A stretch of 64,000 nt of DNA, taken from Xenopus tropicalis. Its lineage: Eukaryota > Chordata > Amphibia > Anura > Pipidae. Position numbers and translations under genes: made by a program. The notes below the pieces were generated by a model. It did not search any database, was not told the DNA's origin, and worked only from the letters and a program-made list of their open reading frames with translations. Shown here one piece after another: positions 22,718-34,191 of the stretch; the first letter of the stretch is position 1, and the number at the start of each line of letters is the position of its first letter. The stretch lies in the NCBI RefSeq assembly GCF_000004195.4, contig NC_030683.2, positions 67,923,764-67,987,763 on the forward strand. The letters run 5' to 3'.

Positions 22718-23281
22718 CTGTATATACTCGAGTATAAGCCTAGTTTTTCAGCACCCAGAATGTGCTGAAAAAATCATCCTCGGCTTATACTCGAGTCGGG
22801 TTCCATGGGTCCCTCCAGTCTTGCGCCCTCTGTCCTTTGTGTGCAAATTAGGCCACCCACAACCAGACCCTCCATTGCCCTGGCCCGCTCCCAAATTCAT
22901 CTTCATCTACTATCCTCACCTGTTCCATTCTGCACTAGACATTGCACTTTATATTTGATATAAACTATACATAGTTTTGAAGGATTTTAACTCTTTGTGT
23001 TTTAGCTTGGTTGATGATTGAGCTAAGGGGGTAGTACTCTTAAGATATCATCATTGACACCATATTGTTTTTGTTGACCCTCTTCTCCACTAGAGCTAGT
23101 TAACTATTTAAATAAATATTTAAAAACACATACCCCACTCATTTAATGTAATTTTATTGGTATTTATTTTGATTATTAAAACTTAGCAGTAGCTGCTGCA
23201 TTTCCCACCCTAGGTTTATACTCGAGTCAATATGGTTTTCCAGTTTTCTTAGGTAAAATTAGGTAACTCGAGTATATACGG
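22718..23281. mobile_element. TA-flanked element with CTCGAGTATAAGCC ends
   Basis: Left end CTGTATATACTCGAGTATAA, right end CTCGAGTATATACGG, with TA on each side (22716-22717, 23282-23283). The first ~80 bp are themselves a hairpin: a TATACTCGAGTATAAGCC arm, a CAGCAC...GTGCTGAAAAA stem, then CGGCTTATACTCGAG. A TA target duplication is typical of Tc1/mariner-type transposons, but no transposase is present. Relatives: 26190-26350 (partial) and 29084-29169 (hairpin only). Confidence 0.65.
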
Positions 23282-23419
23282 TAAACATATTTTATGTTAT
23301 GTTATGCCATTAACTATTGTTCCAAATTTGGAAATGTATGTTTTGTTAAATTGCATTTCTTTTTCTTTAATATATAATAAATGGGAAAATATAAATATGA
23401 GGCATATATTCTTATAAAC

Positions 23420-23540
23420 GGCGAAAAATTCGCGAAACGGCAAACATGTCGTGCAACAAAAAAAATTTGTCGCCCGCGGCTATTATTTTGTCGCGCGGCT
23501 ATTGTTTCGTCGCACGCGGCTATTATTTCGTCGCCATTAA
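23420..23540. repeat. CG-rich short tandem repeat in MITE fragment
   Basis: After 'aattcgcgaaacggcaaac', a unit like CGCGCGGCTATTATTTCGT repeats about three times (23470-23535). It is probably the remnant of a MITE like that at 14315. Confidence 0.5.
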
Positions 23541-23935
23541 GTTGATAAAGGATGTCAGCTATGAATAAAGACTGGCTAGGATGGGATTTTTTACACTGGA
23601 AAAGAAGTGCTTAAGGGGAAGTATGATAACTATGTATAAATATACAAAGGGGCCCATACAATAAACTGTATGGGCCTTTATTAAACAGTAGATCCTTGAA
23701 GCACACACAAGGGCATTTACTGTATTCAGATGGTATATTTTTTCCCCTGATCTGTTTATTGTTTTAGGATGAGAAACTGAGCTGTAATAGTCAGTGCAAG
23801 GTTTCTTACGGAGTGAATGTTGCAGATTGTAAAATCAATTAAAAGTCAAAATATTGCACATCAAAGGGAACCCTAAGAACCCTAAGAAATAAAAAGTCCT
23901 TTTCTATTACATTAGTTGAGCAAAATGCACTTTAT
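23541..23935. other. Unassigned DNA
   Basis: No gene recognised. 'gataaaggatgtcagctatg...ggctaggatgggatttttt' may be repeat-derived but was not assigned. Confidence 0.35.
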
Positions 23936-24237
23936 TTACAGCACAGGTATAGGACCCATTATCCAGAATGCTCGAGATCAAGGGTATTCCGGATAAGGGG
24001 TCTTTCTGTAATTTGGATCTCCATACCTTAAGGGGTATATTTATCATGCTGTGTAAAAAATGGAGTGAAACAATAACTGTGATGTTGCCCAGGGCAACCA
24101 ATCAGAAATTAGATTTCAACAGTTAGAAAACCAAAGCAAAGCATTTTATTGGCTGCTATGAGCAACATCACTGGTAATGCTTTACTCCAATTTTTACACA
24201 GCATGATAAATATACCCCTATGTCTACTAAGAAATCA
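23936..24237. repeat. Dispersed repeat interrupted by MITE
   Basis: 'caggtataggacccattatc', 'ttccggataaggggtcttt' and 'tttggatctccatacct' match the repeat at 19990-20087 inverted. The right part 'gtctactaagaa' continues after the MITE at 24032-24218. Confidence 0.6.
24032..24218. mobile_element. Short MITE (GGGGTATATTTATCATGCTG ends)
   Basis: 187 bp, with ends GGGGTATATTTATCATGCTG and its exact inverse. Flanks are TAA on the left (24029-24031) and TAT on the right (24219-24221), a 3-bp TWA target with one change. Inner arms 'gatgttgccc' and 'agcaacatc' also pair. This is a Harbinger-type MITE by target and size. Confidence 0.8.
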
Positions 24238-24239
24238 AT

Positions 24240-26187
24240 CTATACTTTTGGCATTCTGCACCCAGGCATCCGTGACCTGTTTGTGAGACATGAGTGCCTG
24301 ATTTTCTGAGTCTGTATATATATATATACAGATATACATACATTACATAAATACTGGCAGATTTATGTAACATGCTCTATGACCAGTGAACAATTAATAT
24401 TGATTTAAGCTGCAAATGGTGCTGGTTTCTATGAAGCTTTTACAGTCCAAATCTATTTCAAACAATGACAACCCTGATAATTATACACAGTATAGTTATG
24501 AAATGTACTGTAATATAGTGCTACACAGACTTACAGACAACTGGCAAACTTAATAAATTAAACAGATACATCTTTAAAAAGAACCTGTTACCCTAAGAAA
24601 TCACCCCAAATGTATTTCTATCATGTTAGTTGAGCAAAATAAACGTTACTTACTATATATAAATAATATAAAGTTTGGACACTGTTAGCAAGGCAAGCTT
24701 CGTATCATGCCAAAATCTTGTTTATGTGATTGAATGGAGGACCAGATGACCATTCTCATGCACTGGCTACACAATTAGATGGTGAGGAAGGAGGGGAAAA
24801 GTGAGAAGTGCAGTGACATCTAGGAAGTGCTGAATGGAAAGTTACAGTTATTTTTTGCCCCTTCTCTGTGCCTAAGGCATATAGGCAGGCAATATATGAT
24901 TGACAGCTGGTATTTTTAAATGCCTTTATAATGGGTATGGATGTATAAATAAAAAAAAAAACGGGTTTCATGTTTAATTTTAAAAGGACTTTTATTATAC
25001 AGCTTTTTATGTCTGGGTGACATAAATTGAGAATAATATTAGAAATATTAAACTTCAGTATGGATTTAAGCCTGTCCCTTAATGGTGTAATTTTAAAGAC
25101 ATATATTGGAGATATTATAAGGTTGCTACTTTAATACCAGCCATTTATGAAATTATGAACTACTTAATGTAGTGTGTGCATTATAACATATGTGCTTTAT
25201 ATCTGAAAACTATTTAAGGATGATATATTTACTTTTTAATAACCCGTGTATTGCAAAATGTTATAGAAAAAAAACACACACCCAGTATGATTTATATGTG
25301 ATTAATATTATAAAAGATAATCACAAAAAAGAAAATATCACCAGGCAAATACCAAATAAAAACACAAACAAATAAAAAGACATATTAACTACACAATTTA
25401 TACTACCTTTACCAATAAACTCAGGCTCACAGTTACAGATACCTACATAACTTTCCTTTCACTTGTGAAACTTTCTCTTTTCTGCCTCTCGCTTACTGTT
25501 CTTTGTGCATGGGCCAGTACTAGATCTGAGCTGTCTGTTTTGTTTTCTGCCTCTCTGGTGGGAATTCCTATGACTACTCTTTCTTTCTTTTGTTTTCTTC
25601 TTCTCATTTTGCTCTCCTTTCTGTAGCTTTGCATGTCTTTATCCATCTGATATTTGGTACACATTTTTGGTTTATGTTATGTTATACATTTTGTTTACTC
25701 AACTAGTATTTTTCCAGAGCATAAAGCCTATGACCTCCTCCCATGACACCCTTTAATTTAAAAGTCATTTAGAGTCACAGGAGGCAGTCACTGAAGTTGA
25801 AAATACTATGGGTGACATTAGTGTAACAGTTTAGTGTCAGGTATAATCAAAGGCCTCAATACAGTCCATTTGTTATGTAAACAATGTATAGAGTGTTTCA
25901 TTGTCGTAACAGCTGCTGCTGGCCACTACAGATTCAACTGCTTTTACTGTAGTTACATAACACATAATCACATACCTGTATTTATAATATGCCAATGAAA
26001 TCTTGCAAGATATCAAGCTTAGACAGCAACCCTTAGAAATTTAAATTAAATGCATTTATTATCATCCTACAGAGAAGTGCTAAAATCTGTTTAAGTGGAA
26101 GGGTTGCCTACATATTGTCTAATAACTAATGTTAATAGTAATTCAGGTTGTTGGCCAGTGTATAAACCTATTCAGCCTTGTACTTAG
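24240..26187. other. Unassigned AT-rich DNA
   Basis: Contains a short (TA)n near 24316. No gene or mobile element recognised. The frame at 25443-25664 (minus) is highly charged and shows no motif. Confidence 0.4.
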
Positions 26188-26189
26188 TA

Positions 26190-26350
26190 CCGTTTATACT
26201 CGAGTATAAGCCAATCCGAATATAAGCCGAGGTACCTAATTTTACCTAAGAAAACTGGAAAAACTTATTGACTCGAGTATAAGCCTAGGCATTTATTTCA
26301 TTTAACACACCTGCACACTAGCTTGTGTCCAAGTAGTAAGGGCAGAGTAG
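26190..26350. mobile_element. Partial TA-flanked element (CTCGAGTATAAGCC)
   Basis: Starts after TA (26188-26189) with CCGTTTATACTCGAGTATAA. The middle words 'cctaattttacctaagaaaac' and 'ttgactcgagtataagcctag' match the right end of the element at 22718-23281. No right TIR was found, so its right border is approximate. Confidence 0.55.
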
Positions 26351-26643
26351 TAAGGGCAGCGCCGGATTACTCGTCCAACCGGCCATCCATCTAAATGTTA
26401 TCATTTTAATTTTACAAAACCTAATGATTTTATATTGCCTGTGCTATGCCTCAAAAATAGAATCCTCCAAATAACAGCAGATCACTACAAATACCTACAG
26501 GTCTGACACTACCTGACCTCCTGGGTACAATTCCCCTCCCACCACTTGTGAAACAATTTGTGCAGGACGGATGGCATGACGGATGGCGTGAACGTCATGT
26601 GAATTTGGTAAAATTTCCTTGAATTTGTTTAAATTGTATAAGA

Positions 26644-27769
26644 CAGTGCTGTCCAACTGGCGGCCCGCGGGCCGCATGCGGCCCACAACCCCCCTCTGTG
26701 TGGCCCCCCACCTGTCTGGCTGCTTTGATGGCTTACCTTTGAGTAAGCATTAAATGGTATCAGTACTGAGATTAACTGGCCCCCTGCATGGTTCTCACCT
26801 CAGATTCAGGCTGTAATCCCTCTGTATTGTTTAAACATGTAATCCCCTGTGTTTTTCACACCTTTTAGTTTCTGCATTGTTCACCCCCTGCAGTGTTCAC
26901 ACCTCAGGCTCAGGCTGTAATCACCCACATTGTTCACTTCTTCACACCTCAGACATAAATACTGTAGGCAGAGTATGGCACATACAGCCAGCATAGGGCA
27001 GGTAGAGTATGGCACATACAGCCATCATAGGGCAGGTAGAGTATGGCACACACAGGCAGCATAGGTCAGGGTGGGTATGGCACACACAGGAAGGGTAGGG
27101 CAGACAGAGTATGGCACACACAGTCAGGGTAGGGCAGGCAGAGTATGGCACACACAGTCAGGGTAGGGCAGGCAGAGTATTGCACACACAGGCAGGGTAG
27201 GGCAGGCAGAGTATGGCACACACAGGCAGGGTAGGGCAGGCAAAGTATGGCACACAGAGGCAGCATAGGGAAGGCAGAGTATGGCACACACAGGCAGGGT
27301 AGGACAGGCAGAGTATGGCACACACAGACAGCATAGGACAGGCAGAGTGCTGCCTGTGTATGCCATACTCTGCTTGCCCTATGCTGCTTGTGGGAGGTGA
27401 ACCTGGCAGGGGTTTGTTGTGGGAGTTTGTTAGCAGTTGGAAATAGCCATTAAATGGTCCCAAAGGTGTCTAATTATGTACTGGGGGTTGCTCTGCTATC
27501 CACAGGGGAGGAGGAGGCATATGGAATTTAAGGGTATATCTTAATATGACATAATTCTTTCACAAATGAATGATGGTTGATATCCCCACAGTGAGGACCA
27601 AGCATTTGGGATTTTGCTGTGCTACCACCATTGTGATAAAATAGGTGTGGTTTGAAGTGGGTGTGGTTTCAAAAAGGGGAGTGGTCAAAACTGGCTTTCA
27701 TTAGTGGCCCTCCACCATGTATGCTAGAGAAATTCCGGCCCTCGGCACCGCAGATGTTGGACAGCACTG
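26644..27769. mobile_element. hAT-type non-autonomous transposon
   Basis: Ends CAGTGCTGTCCAAC and its inverse GTTGGACAGCACTG, with a perfect 8-bp duplication GTATAAGA (26636-26643 and 27770-27777). CAGTG-type ends and the 'gcggcccgcgggccgc' subterminal block fit vertebrate hAT elements. The interior is mostly a 34-bp minisatellite. No transposase frame is present. 1126 bp long. The young-looking duplication suggests it moved fairly recently compared with its neighbours. Confidence 0.9.
26955..27350. repeat. 34-bp minisatellite, about 12 copies
   Basis: Units like CACACAGGCAGGGTAGGGCA followed by GGCAGAGTATGGCA. A unit in the opposite orientation follows directly (about 27350-27395), so the array ends in a hairpin. 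Overlapping minus-strand frames with Cys-rich repeats are artefacts of the array. Confidence 0.92.
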
Positions 27770-28047
27770 GTATAAGACATCTGAGGTGTATATATTTTGA
27801 CATTTTAACATTTATTTCCCATTGTTATCTATAAATCAGTTGTATATAGTTATATATACCTATAAGTTGTACATTGGCACACATTTCACCATACAACAGT
27901 ACCTGGATTATGCCAGCACCCACACTGATATTCTTTCTATGAAACAAGGAAACACTATTACAGCAATAACTATCAGGGATGGGAAAATGTACATAGAAAA
28001 CTATATGAACAGTAAAAATCAATACAAAGCAAAATGTACAATACTAA

Positions 28048-28525
28048 GGGGCTGATTAACTAAGACACGATTTCGAATCCGAATTGGAAAAATTCCGATT
28101 GGAAACGAACATTTTGCGACTTTTTCGTATTTTTTGCGATTTTTTTCGGCGTCTTTACGATTTTTGCGTAAAAACGCGAGTTTTTCGGCGTCTTTACGAT
28201 TTTTGCGTAAAAACGCGAGTTTTTCGTAGCCATTACAAAAGTTGCGCAAAGTCGCAATTTTTTCGTAGCGTTAACACTTGCGCGCAAAGTCGCGCCTTTT
28301 TCGTAGCGTTAAAACTTAAAAGGCGTGACGTTTTGCGCAAGTTTTAAAGCAACGAAAAAATCGCGACTTTGCACAACTTTCGTAATGGCTACGAAAAACT
28401 CGCGTTTTTACGCAAAAATCGTAAAGACGCCGAAAAACTCGCGTTTTTACGCAAAAATCGTAAAGACGCCGAAAAACTCGCAATCGGACACATTCAGCCC
28501 GTTCGTGGGTTAGTAAATGTGCCCC
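28048..28525. mobile_element. Foldback MITE, family A (copy 2)
   Basis: 478-bp palindrome from GGGGCTGATTAACTAAG to GGTTAGTAAATGTGCCCC, flanked by TAA (28045-28047) and TTA (28526-28528). Each arm holds a perfect direct duplication of 'gtctttacgatttttgcgta'-type sequence, and the duplication is mirrored in the other arm. Confidence 0.83.
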
Positions 28526-28779
28526 TTAGTGTAATAAACACAGAATATTACATAATCCAGCCTAACTGCAATAGAAAATGATGCTGAACACAGTTATGGA
28601 AGGTGTTTCCATATGAAATATGGAATATGGCCAGAGTGATCTTAGTTATACATTGCTTTATAGCAAAATATAATAAATATCTTAAAATGGCAAAACTATG
28701 TGTGATTTACCATTTGTATCTGATGAGTCCCTTGTTTCCTTATTTCTGCTGTACGATTTTTTTAGCTCTTTTTCCCCCC

Positions 28780-29078
28780 AGACATACGTTCGCACAAACG
28801 GGAGCGGGAGTGCACAAACGTATCTCCATGCGTAGGAACGTATGTCCAAGGGGGGGGGGTGCGAGTGCACGAAGGTATGTGCAATCGAGCGGCTGCGCAG
28901 GAACGTATGTCCAAGGGGGGTATGTGCAAGCGAGCGATCGTGCGGACGCGTACAAACGTATGTCCAAGGGGGGTGCGAGCGAGCGGTCGTGCGGGAGCGC
29001 ACAAACATATGTCCAGGGGGGGTGCGAACCATACCTTCGTGGGCACACGAAGGTATGTCCACGGGGGGTGCACTTACA
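28780..29078. repeat. G-rich minisatellite of about 50 bp
   Basis: Five to six degenerate units around ACGTATGTCCAAGGGGGG followed by TGCGAGCGAGCG-like DNA. CpG content is far above the surroundings. The several open frames on both strands (for example 28603-29139) exist because of the array and lack recognisable domains. Confidence 0.75.
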
Positions 29079-29083
29079 TTGTA

Positions 29084-29169
29084 TCCATATACTCGTGTAT
29101 AAGCCGAGGGTGTCTTTTTCAACACATTTTTGGTGCTGAAAATCTCGGCTTATACTCGAGTATATACGG
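29084..29169. mobile_element. Minimal TA-flanked hairpin element
   Basis: 86 bp: a TATACTCGTGTATAAGCC arm, a small inner hairpin, then GGCTTATACTCGAGTATATA up to CGG, with TA at 29082-29083 and 29170-29171. It equals the first hairpin of the 22718-23281 element plus the outer right end, so it is probably the shortest mobile form of that family. Confidence 0.6.
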
Positions 29170-29319
29170 TATATTAGTTCACATAATGAAATTGATGTTA
29201 GAACAAAACTACAAGTAGCTCTACATATACAACATGCATTAAAATGCATTGCTAACTACAGTAGAAGGGGAAGTTTGAGAACAAATTTCATGTTGGTTTA
29301 AAAAACATTTGAAGTCACT

Positions 29320-30460
29320 GAATGAAATCTGATTGGCTGTTGGAGGCTCTGCTCGCTTTTACCAACCTTGAAATGCAGTCCACCAGTGACTAACTCTGCA
29401 AAGTGTGGGGACCCTGCCATTAATGCTGGAGAAATGCAGCAGTTTAAATATAAAATAATGAAATTCAATTGGTTGAATCTGCCCATTTTTTCTAACCTTT
29501 AACCTTTGTCCCCCCAGTGGCCGACTGTGAAAAGCTTGGGGAAACTGGCTTTAAATGTGTGAGAATGGCAGCAGTTTAAATTTCCCCATTAAAATCAATG
29601 AAATAAATCTGATTAACTCCACCCATGTTTTTCAAACCTTGAATTATAGTCACCCAGTGACTAACTCTGCAAAGTTTGGGGACCCTGTCATTAAAGGAGA
29701 AGGAAAGGCTAATAAAGAGTTAATCTCAAGCTGCAGGCATACCTTCAGTTGTCTCAATAGTGCCCTTAAGTCTCCCCATATTTCACCTGTTCAGATGATC
29801 AGAAGCCTCATAGGGGAAAAAAACGCTGAGCTCTGTAAAGAAAGTTCCCATAATGCCTCACTCCTGCACAGACACCCAGACCAAGTGTACATGCTCAGTT
29901 AGTTAGACTATGAGTCAGCTTCCTGCTGATTGGCACAGATCCACATTCCTAAGGGGGGGAGTGAGTTCTTAGCATTCTTGAGGGAGGGGGGGAGCAGGAG
30001 AGTGGAGACAGCAGAGAGCTGCGTGTCTCTGGCACATGAATTACAAACACAAGAAATCTTTTCACAGAGAAGTCAGTGCAGCGTTTCTGTGAGTGCTTAT
30101 GGCTATATTTACATAGACCTTTCTGATAAAGCTTAGTAGAATGGCAGCATTTTAGGTTTAAACCACAAAAATGTAATAGGTAATATCTGACTGGCTGTTG
30201 GTGGCTCCGCCTACTTTTTCAAATCTAAAACTGCAGTCCCCTAATGACCAACTGTGAAGAGTTTGGGGACCCTGGTGTTAATACTGTGAGAATGGCAGCA
30301 GGTTCAATTTCCCATTGAAGGTCAATATATAAAATCTGATTGGCTGTGGGTGGCACGCCCACTTTTTCTAACCTTAAACTGCAGTTACCTGGTGATTAGC
30401 TCTGCAAAGTTTGGAGACCCTGGTATTAATATTTAAATAATGGCAGCAGTGCTAAAGTTA
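29320..30460. repeat. ~140-bp tandem satellite-like array
   Basis: Five recognisable units, each with 'atctgattggctgttgg', 'ctgcagtc...ctaactctgcaaagtttgggg' and 'gagaatggcagcagtttaaa'. They start near 29327, 29464, 29608, 30183 and 30331. The larger gap is explained by the T2-like MITE at 29695-30135. Units differ by point changes and small indels. Not coding. Confidence 0.85.
29695..30135. mobile_element. T2-like MITE inside satellite unit
   Basis: Starts after TTAA (29691-29694) with AGGAGAAGGAAAGGCTAATA and is homologous, in opposite orientation, to 61845-62868. It ends near 'ctgataaagcttag', about 30 bp short of the family end, so the right terminus and right TTAA are lost. The left TTAA is part of the normal satellite unit, which marks the insertion point. 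Confidence 0.78.
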
Positions 30461-31048
30461 AATCAATGAAAATCCATGTCACCTGTGCTCTGATAAACTT
30501 CAGTCACACTTTACTGCTGAGCTACAAGTTAGAGTGATATCACCCCCACCCCAACAGTCGATCAGCAGAACAATGGGAAAGGTAGCAAGATAGCAGCTCC
30601 CAGAAGATTTCAGAATATCACACAAGAGTCTGATGCAAGTCCGACTTGGGACTTCTCCAGTTACATGGGAGTAGGAGAAACAATAGGTTACCTGAAAGCA
30701 GTTATAATGTGTAGTGCTGACTCTTTCTGAAAGCTCAGACTCACAATGCACAATGCGCTGAGATGGCGCCTACACACCAATATTACAACTAAAAAAAAGA
30801 CATTTGTTGCTTCAAGAATAAAATTTGAAATGGTAGAGTGAATTATTTGCTATGTAAACAGTGTAATTTAGAAATAAAGTATACCATAAAGATCATGACA
30901 ATATCCCTTTAAGAAGGGGAAGAATAAGCTGATGTAGAAGAACATTATGTTAGTTTTTCAAACCAACATAATTATCCATGCAGGATGTGAATAATCTGGG
31001 TTTATTTGGAACATCTGGATATGCAGATCTACATCAGTTAGAGTCTAT
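30461..31048. other. Unassigned DNA
   Basis: No gene, no inverted ends. 'ctgagctacaagttagagtgatatcaccc' is not recognised. Confidence 0.35.
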
Positions 31049-31548
31049 GGGGCCGATTCACTAAAGGTTGATAAAATGAGCGCTATTTATAGCATGAATT
31101 AAAAATGTTATCGCTTCTTATTTGTGCGACTTAATCTTCTTTGCGTTATTTAACTCGCAATGAATGATTTTCTTGTGTTATTTCCTGCCGCATGCATTAT
31201 TTCCCACTGCACGCAATATATTTCACCATGTTCTATATTAGCGCACAATTTTACGCACGTAACCATTACTTTGGAAAACTACTGTTCTGAAAATGACCAT
31301 TTCCCTGAAAACTGGAGGATGCATCACTCTAGGGCCAACACATACTTGAAAAAATCCCACTGCAAAGTTCATATTGTGTTGCCAAATGCTCAGGAACCAC
31401 AATTTTCTTTAAGTACCACCTACCCAAAGTAGGTGTTAATATTCACACAGACTAATGCGATATTTAGCGCGTTTAATGCTTCATATGTGTTTTTGAATCA
31501 TGCATTAGTATTATTTCTATTCGCTAATTAACGCAATGCGAGGCAAAT
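31049..31548. mobile_element. MITE, family B (one-ended copy)
   Basis: Starts GGGGCCGATTCACTAAAG with GCTATTTATAGCATG in the arm. An interior of about 180 bp ('ccctgaaaactggaggatg', 'ctagggccaacac') is shared with the full copy at 41902-42474. The right terminus is not recognisable. Confidence 0.65.
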
Positions 31549-32450
31549 AACTGACTGTCACCACTTCGTGTGGGAGACTGAAGTGACCCATGTTTCATTT
31601 TGCTCTGGCTTCAGATTAGAGAGGTTGTGTATGAAGCTCTCATATAATGGCAATTTTCGGAGGTAAGATGCTTGCTGATTGCAGAAATATGCGTTATCTG
31701 CCAACCACGTATGTCATACGATGTTTGGCAGATCTAGGTTTCCCTCTGCAGAAGCGGCATGTGTCGCTTCTGCACAGAGTTCTGAGCGATGGCAGCCCCC
31801 TGGGCAACGAGCCAGGGGGGCTGTCATGTGGGTCCGGTGATGCGATTATCGTAGGACCATAAGCTCTGCCTGCTTTCCCCCCCTGCTTTCTCCCCCTCCC
31901 TCCAGCAATGCCCACTAACTTCCTGTTGCTGCGAGCTCTGCACATAGGACCCTGCAGGAACACTCAGGACAGCTGCAAGCAATCTGATCGGCCATATAGC
32001 TTCAGGACAGGTAAGTGCCCTTTCTTTACACTATTATACACACCTTAACACACTTACATAAAATTACATACATTTGCACACACATAGAGCACACATATTA
32101 GAACAGTTTTTTTTTTATTTTGCACACTTTAGCACACTTTTATACACTCATATACACACTAACACACTGTCACACACCTTTTAGATATGTACACACATGT
32201 ATACACAAATACACACAAACACTTTTTTTTTTTTTTACTAATTTATTTTACCACTTTGTCTTTGGTTTTTTCCCTAAAAACTGTTTATTTTGACAGCCTG
32301 ACTATTGGATGAGATATTCTGACCACTAATTACACTGTTGTGTGACTTATTTTGTTGTTTCACTAATTTGCACAATTTTTGTGGTTTTATTATATTATTA
32401 TAATTAGTATTCCTGATCTGTTTTTTAGCTTCACTTTGCCATGTTGTACT
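31549..32450. other. Dispersed repeat fragment with CA/TA-rich tract; rest unassigned
   Basis: From about 31930 'gatcggccatatagcttcagg', then 'gtaagtgcc', then ACAC-rich DNA parallel the start of the window. The frames at 31647-31963 are overlapping and have no known motif. Confidence 0.35.
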
Positions 32451-32881
32451 TTGGTATAGAAAAATAACTTTACCTATTTTGAATTCATCAGAATGTGTAT
32501 TTTCCAAAAATATATGTTTTTCTGGGGGTCTCTGTATAGTTTGGGAGAGTTACGGCACATAATACACTGTCAGGGGGCTCTGTATGCAAAAGCTAATATT
32601 ATATATTTTTCCCAGCAGGAGAGAAATCCATATGCACTATTTTCATGTTGGGGTCAGTACACACCACAGACTTTGGTATATCTATGCATATTGGGCATCA
32701 AACTGTTTAATAGACCTCTGGTGTTCCTATTTGGGGTGATTTGCTTTTGTATGCAAGAAATTGTGTGAGATAAAAGCGGCAAATTGCAACATTTTTAGAC
32801 GATTTTCTGAAATGTCATAAAAACCACTAACTTTAGGAAAGCTTTGCCGGTTGGTACTTTTGTGTAGAAAGGACTCTTTAC

Positions 32882-33574
32882 TAGAGATGTAGCGAACTGT
32901 TCGCCGGAGAACTAATTCGCACGAAAATCGGGTGTTCGCAAGTTCGCAAGTTCGCAAACTTTTAGCGAGGTTCGCAATTTTGGGTTCGCCTTAGCTGGAG
33001 CCAAATTTTGACCTCTCACCCCAGAGCCAGCAGATACATGGCAGCCAATCAGGCAACTCTCCCTCCTGGACCACCCCCGGACCACTCCCTTCCATATATA
33101 AACCGAAGCCCAGCAGCCATTTTACATTCTGCCTGTGTGTGCTTGATGAGTTAGCATAGGGAGAGAGCTGTGCAGGGGTTTGAGGGACAGTTTAGGTAGC
33201 TTTGCTGACTAGTAATCTACTTTCTACTGCTCTGTATGTAGCTGCTGTGGGCAGCTGTCCTTCTGATCTCATCTGCTTTAACCCAATAGTCCTTGTAAGG
33301 ACTGCTTTTATTTTCTGATTAATGATTACAACAACGTATTTTTCAGAGAAATTTTTGCCCTTGATCCCCCTCCTGCATGTCACTGTCCAGGTCGTGGCAC
33401 CCTTTAAACAACTTTAAAATCAGTTTTCTGGCCATAAATGGCTTTTCTAGGTTTCAAAGTTCGCCTTCTCATTGAAGTCTATGGGGTTCGCAAAGTTCGC
33501 AAAAGTTCGCACTTTTTGGCAGAAGTTCGCAAACGGGTTCGCAAACTTTTTTTGTGAGGTTCGCTACATCCCTA
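32882..33574. mobile_element. hAT-like MITE (TAGAGATGTAGCGAAC ends)
   Basis: 693 bp, with a perfect 8-bp duplication CTCTTTAC (32874-32881, 33575-33582). Same family as 4346-7133 and 59050-59550. Its middle holds about 300 bp ('caaattttgacctctcaccc' onward) not found in the 59050 copy. No transposase. Confidence 0.9.
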
Positions 33575-34191
33575 CTCTTTACCCATGTTGGATTTGTCAG
33601 AATGTGTACTTTGCAAAAATATATGGTTTTCTGGAGGTCTCTGTATAGTTAGGGGGTGTTACGGCACAAAATACGCTGTCAGGGGGCTCTGTATGCAAAA
33701 GCTGAATTGGCAGGCGAGAAATCAATATGGGCTATTTTCATTTTGGGGTCAGTTCCCACCATTGACTTTGGTATATCTATGCATATATTCTTGTATGCAA
33801 GAAATTGTGTGAGATAAAAGCAGCAAAATGCAATATTTTTAGGCGATTTTCTGAAATGTCATAGAAACAACTAACTTTAAGAAAGCTTTGCAGACTGGTA
33901 CTTTGGTGTAGGAATGGCTCTTTACCCATGTTGGATTTGTGAGAAATCCATATGTACCATTTGGGTGCCTCTGTACACCACATATCTTTGCATATTGGGC
34001 ATCAAACTGTTCATTAGACCTCTGGCATTCATATTTAGGGTGATGTGTCATTGTATGTAAGAAACGTTGTAAGATAAATGTGGCAAATTGCAACATTTTT
34101 AGGCATTTTTCAAAAAAGTCATGACAGAAATGATAGCTTGCATGGGATTCTCATTGGGGCCCCTACATGACACATAGTTAGGTAAACCTAT

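Noticed and set aside
27066..27463. Overlapping minus-strand frames with Cys-rich repeats (CVCHTLPALP)
   Set aside because: All derive from the 34-bp minisatellite inside the hAT element; three frames are open at once.
28603..29249. Frames of 119-178 codons on both strands
   Set aside because: The CG-rich minisatellite is open in several frames on both strands, which is a base-composition effect.
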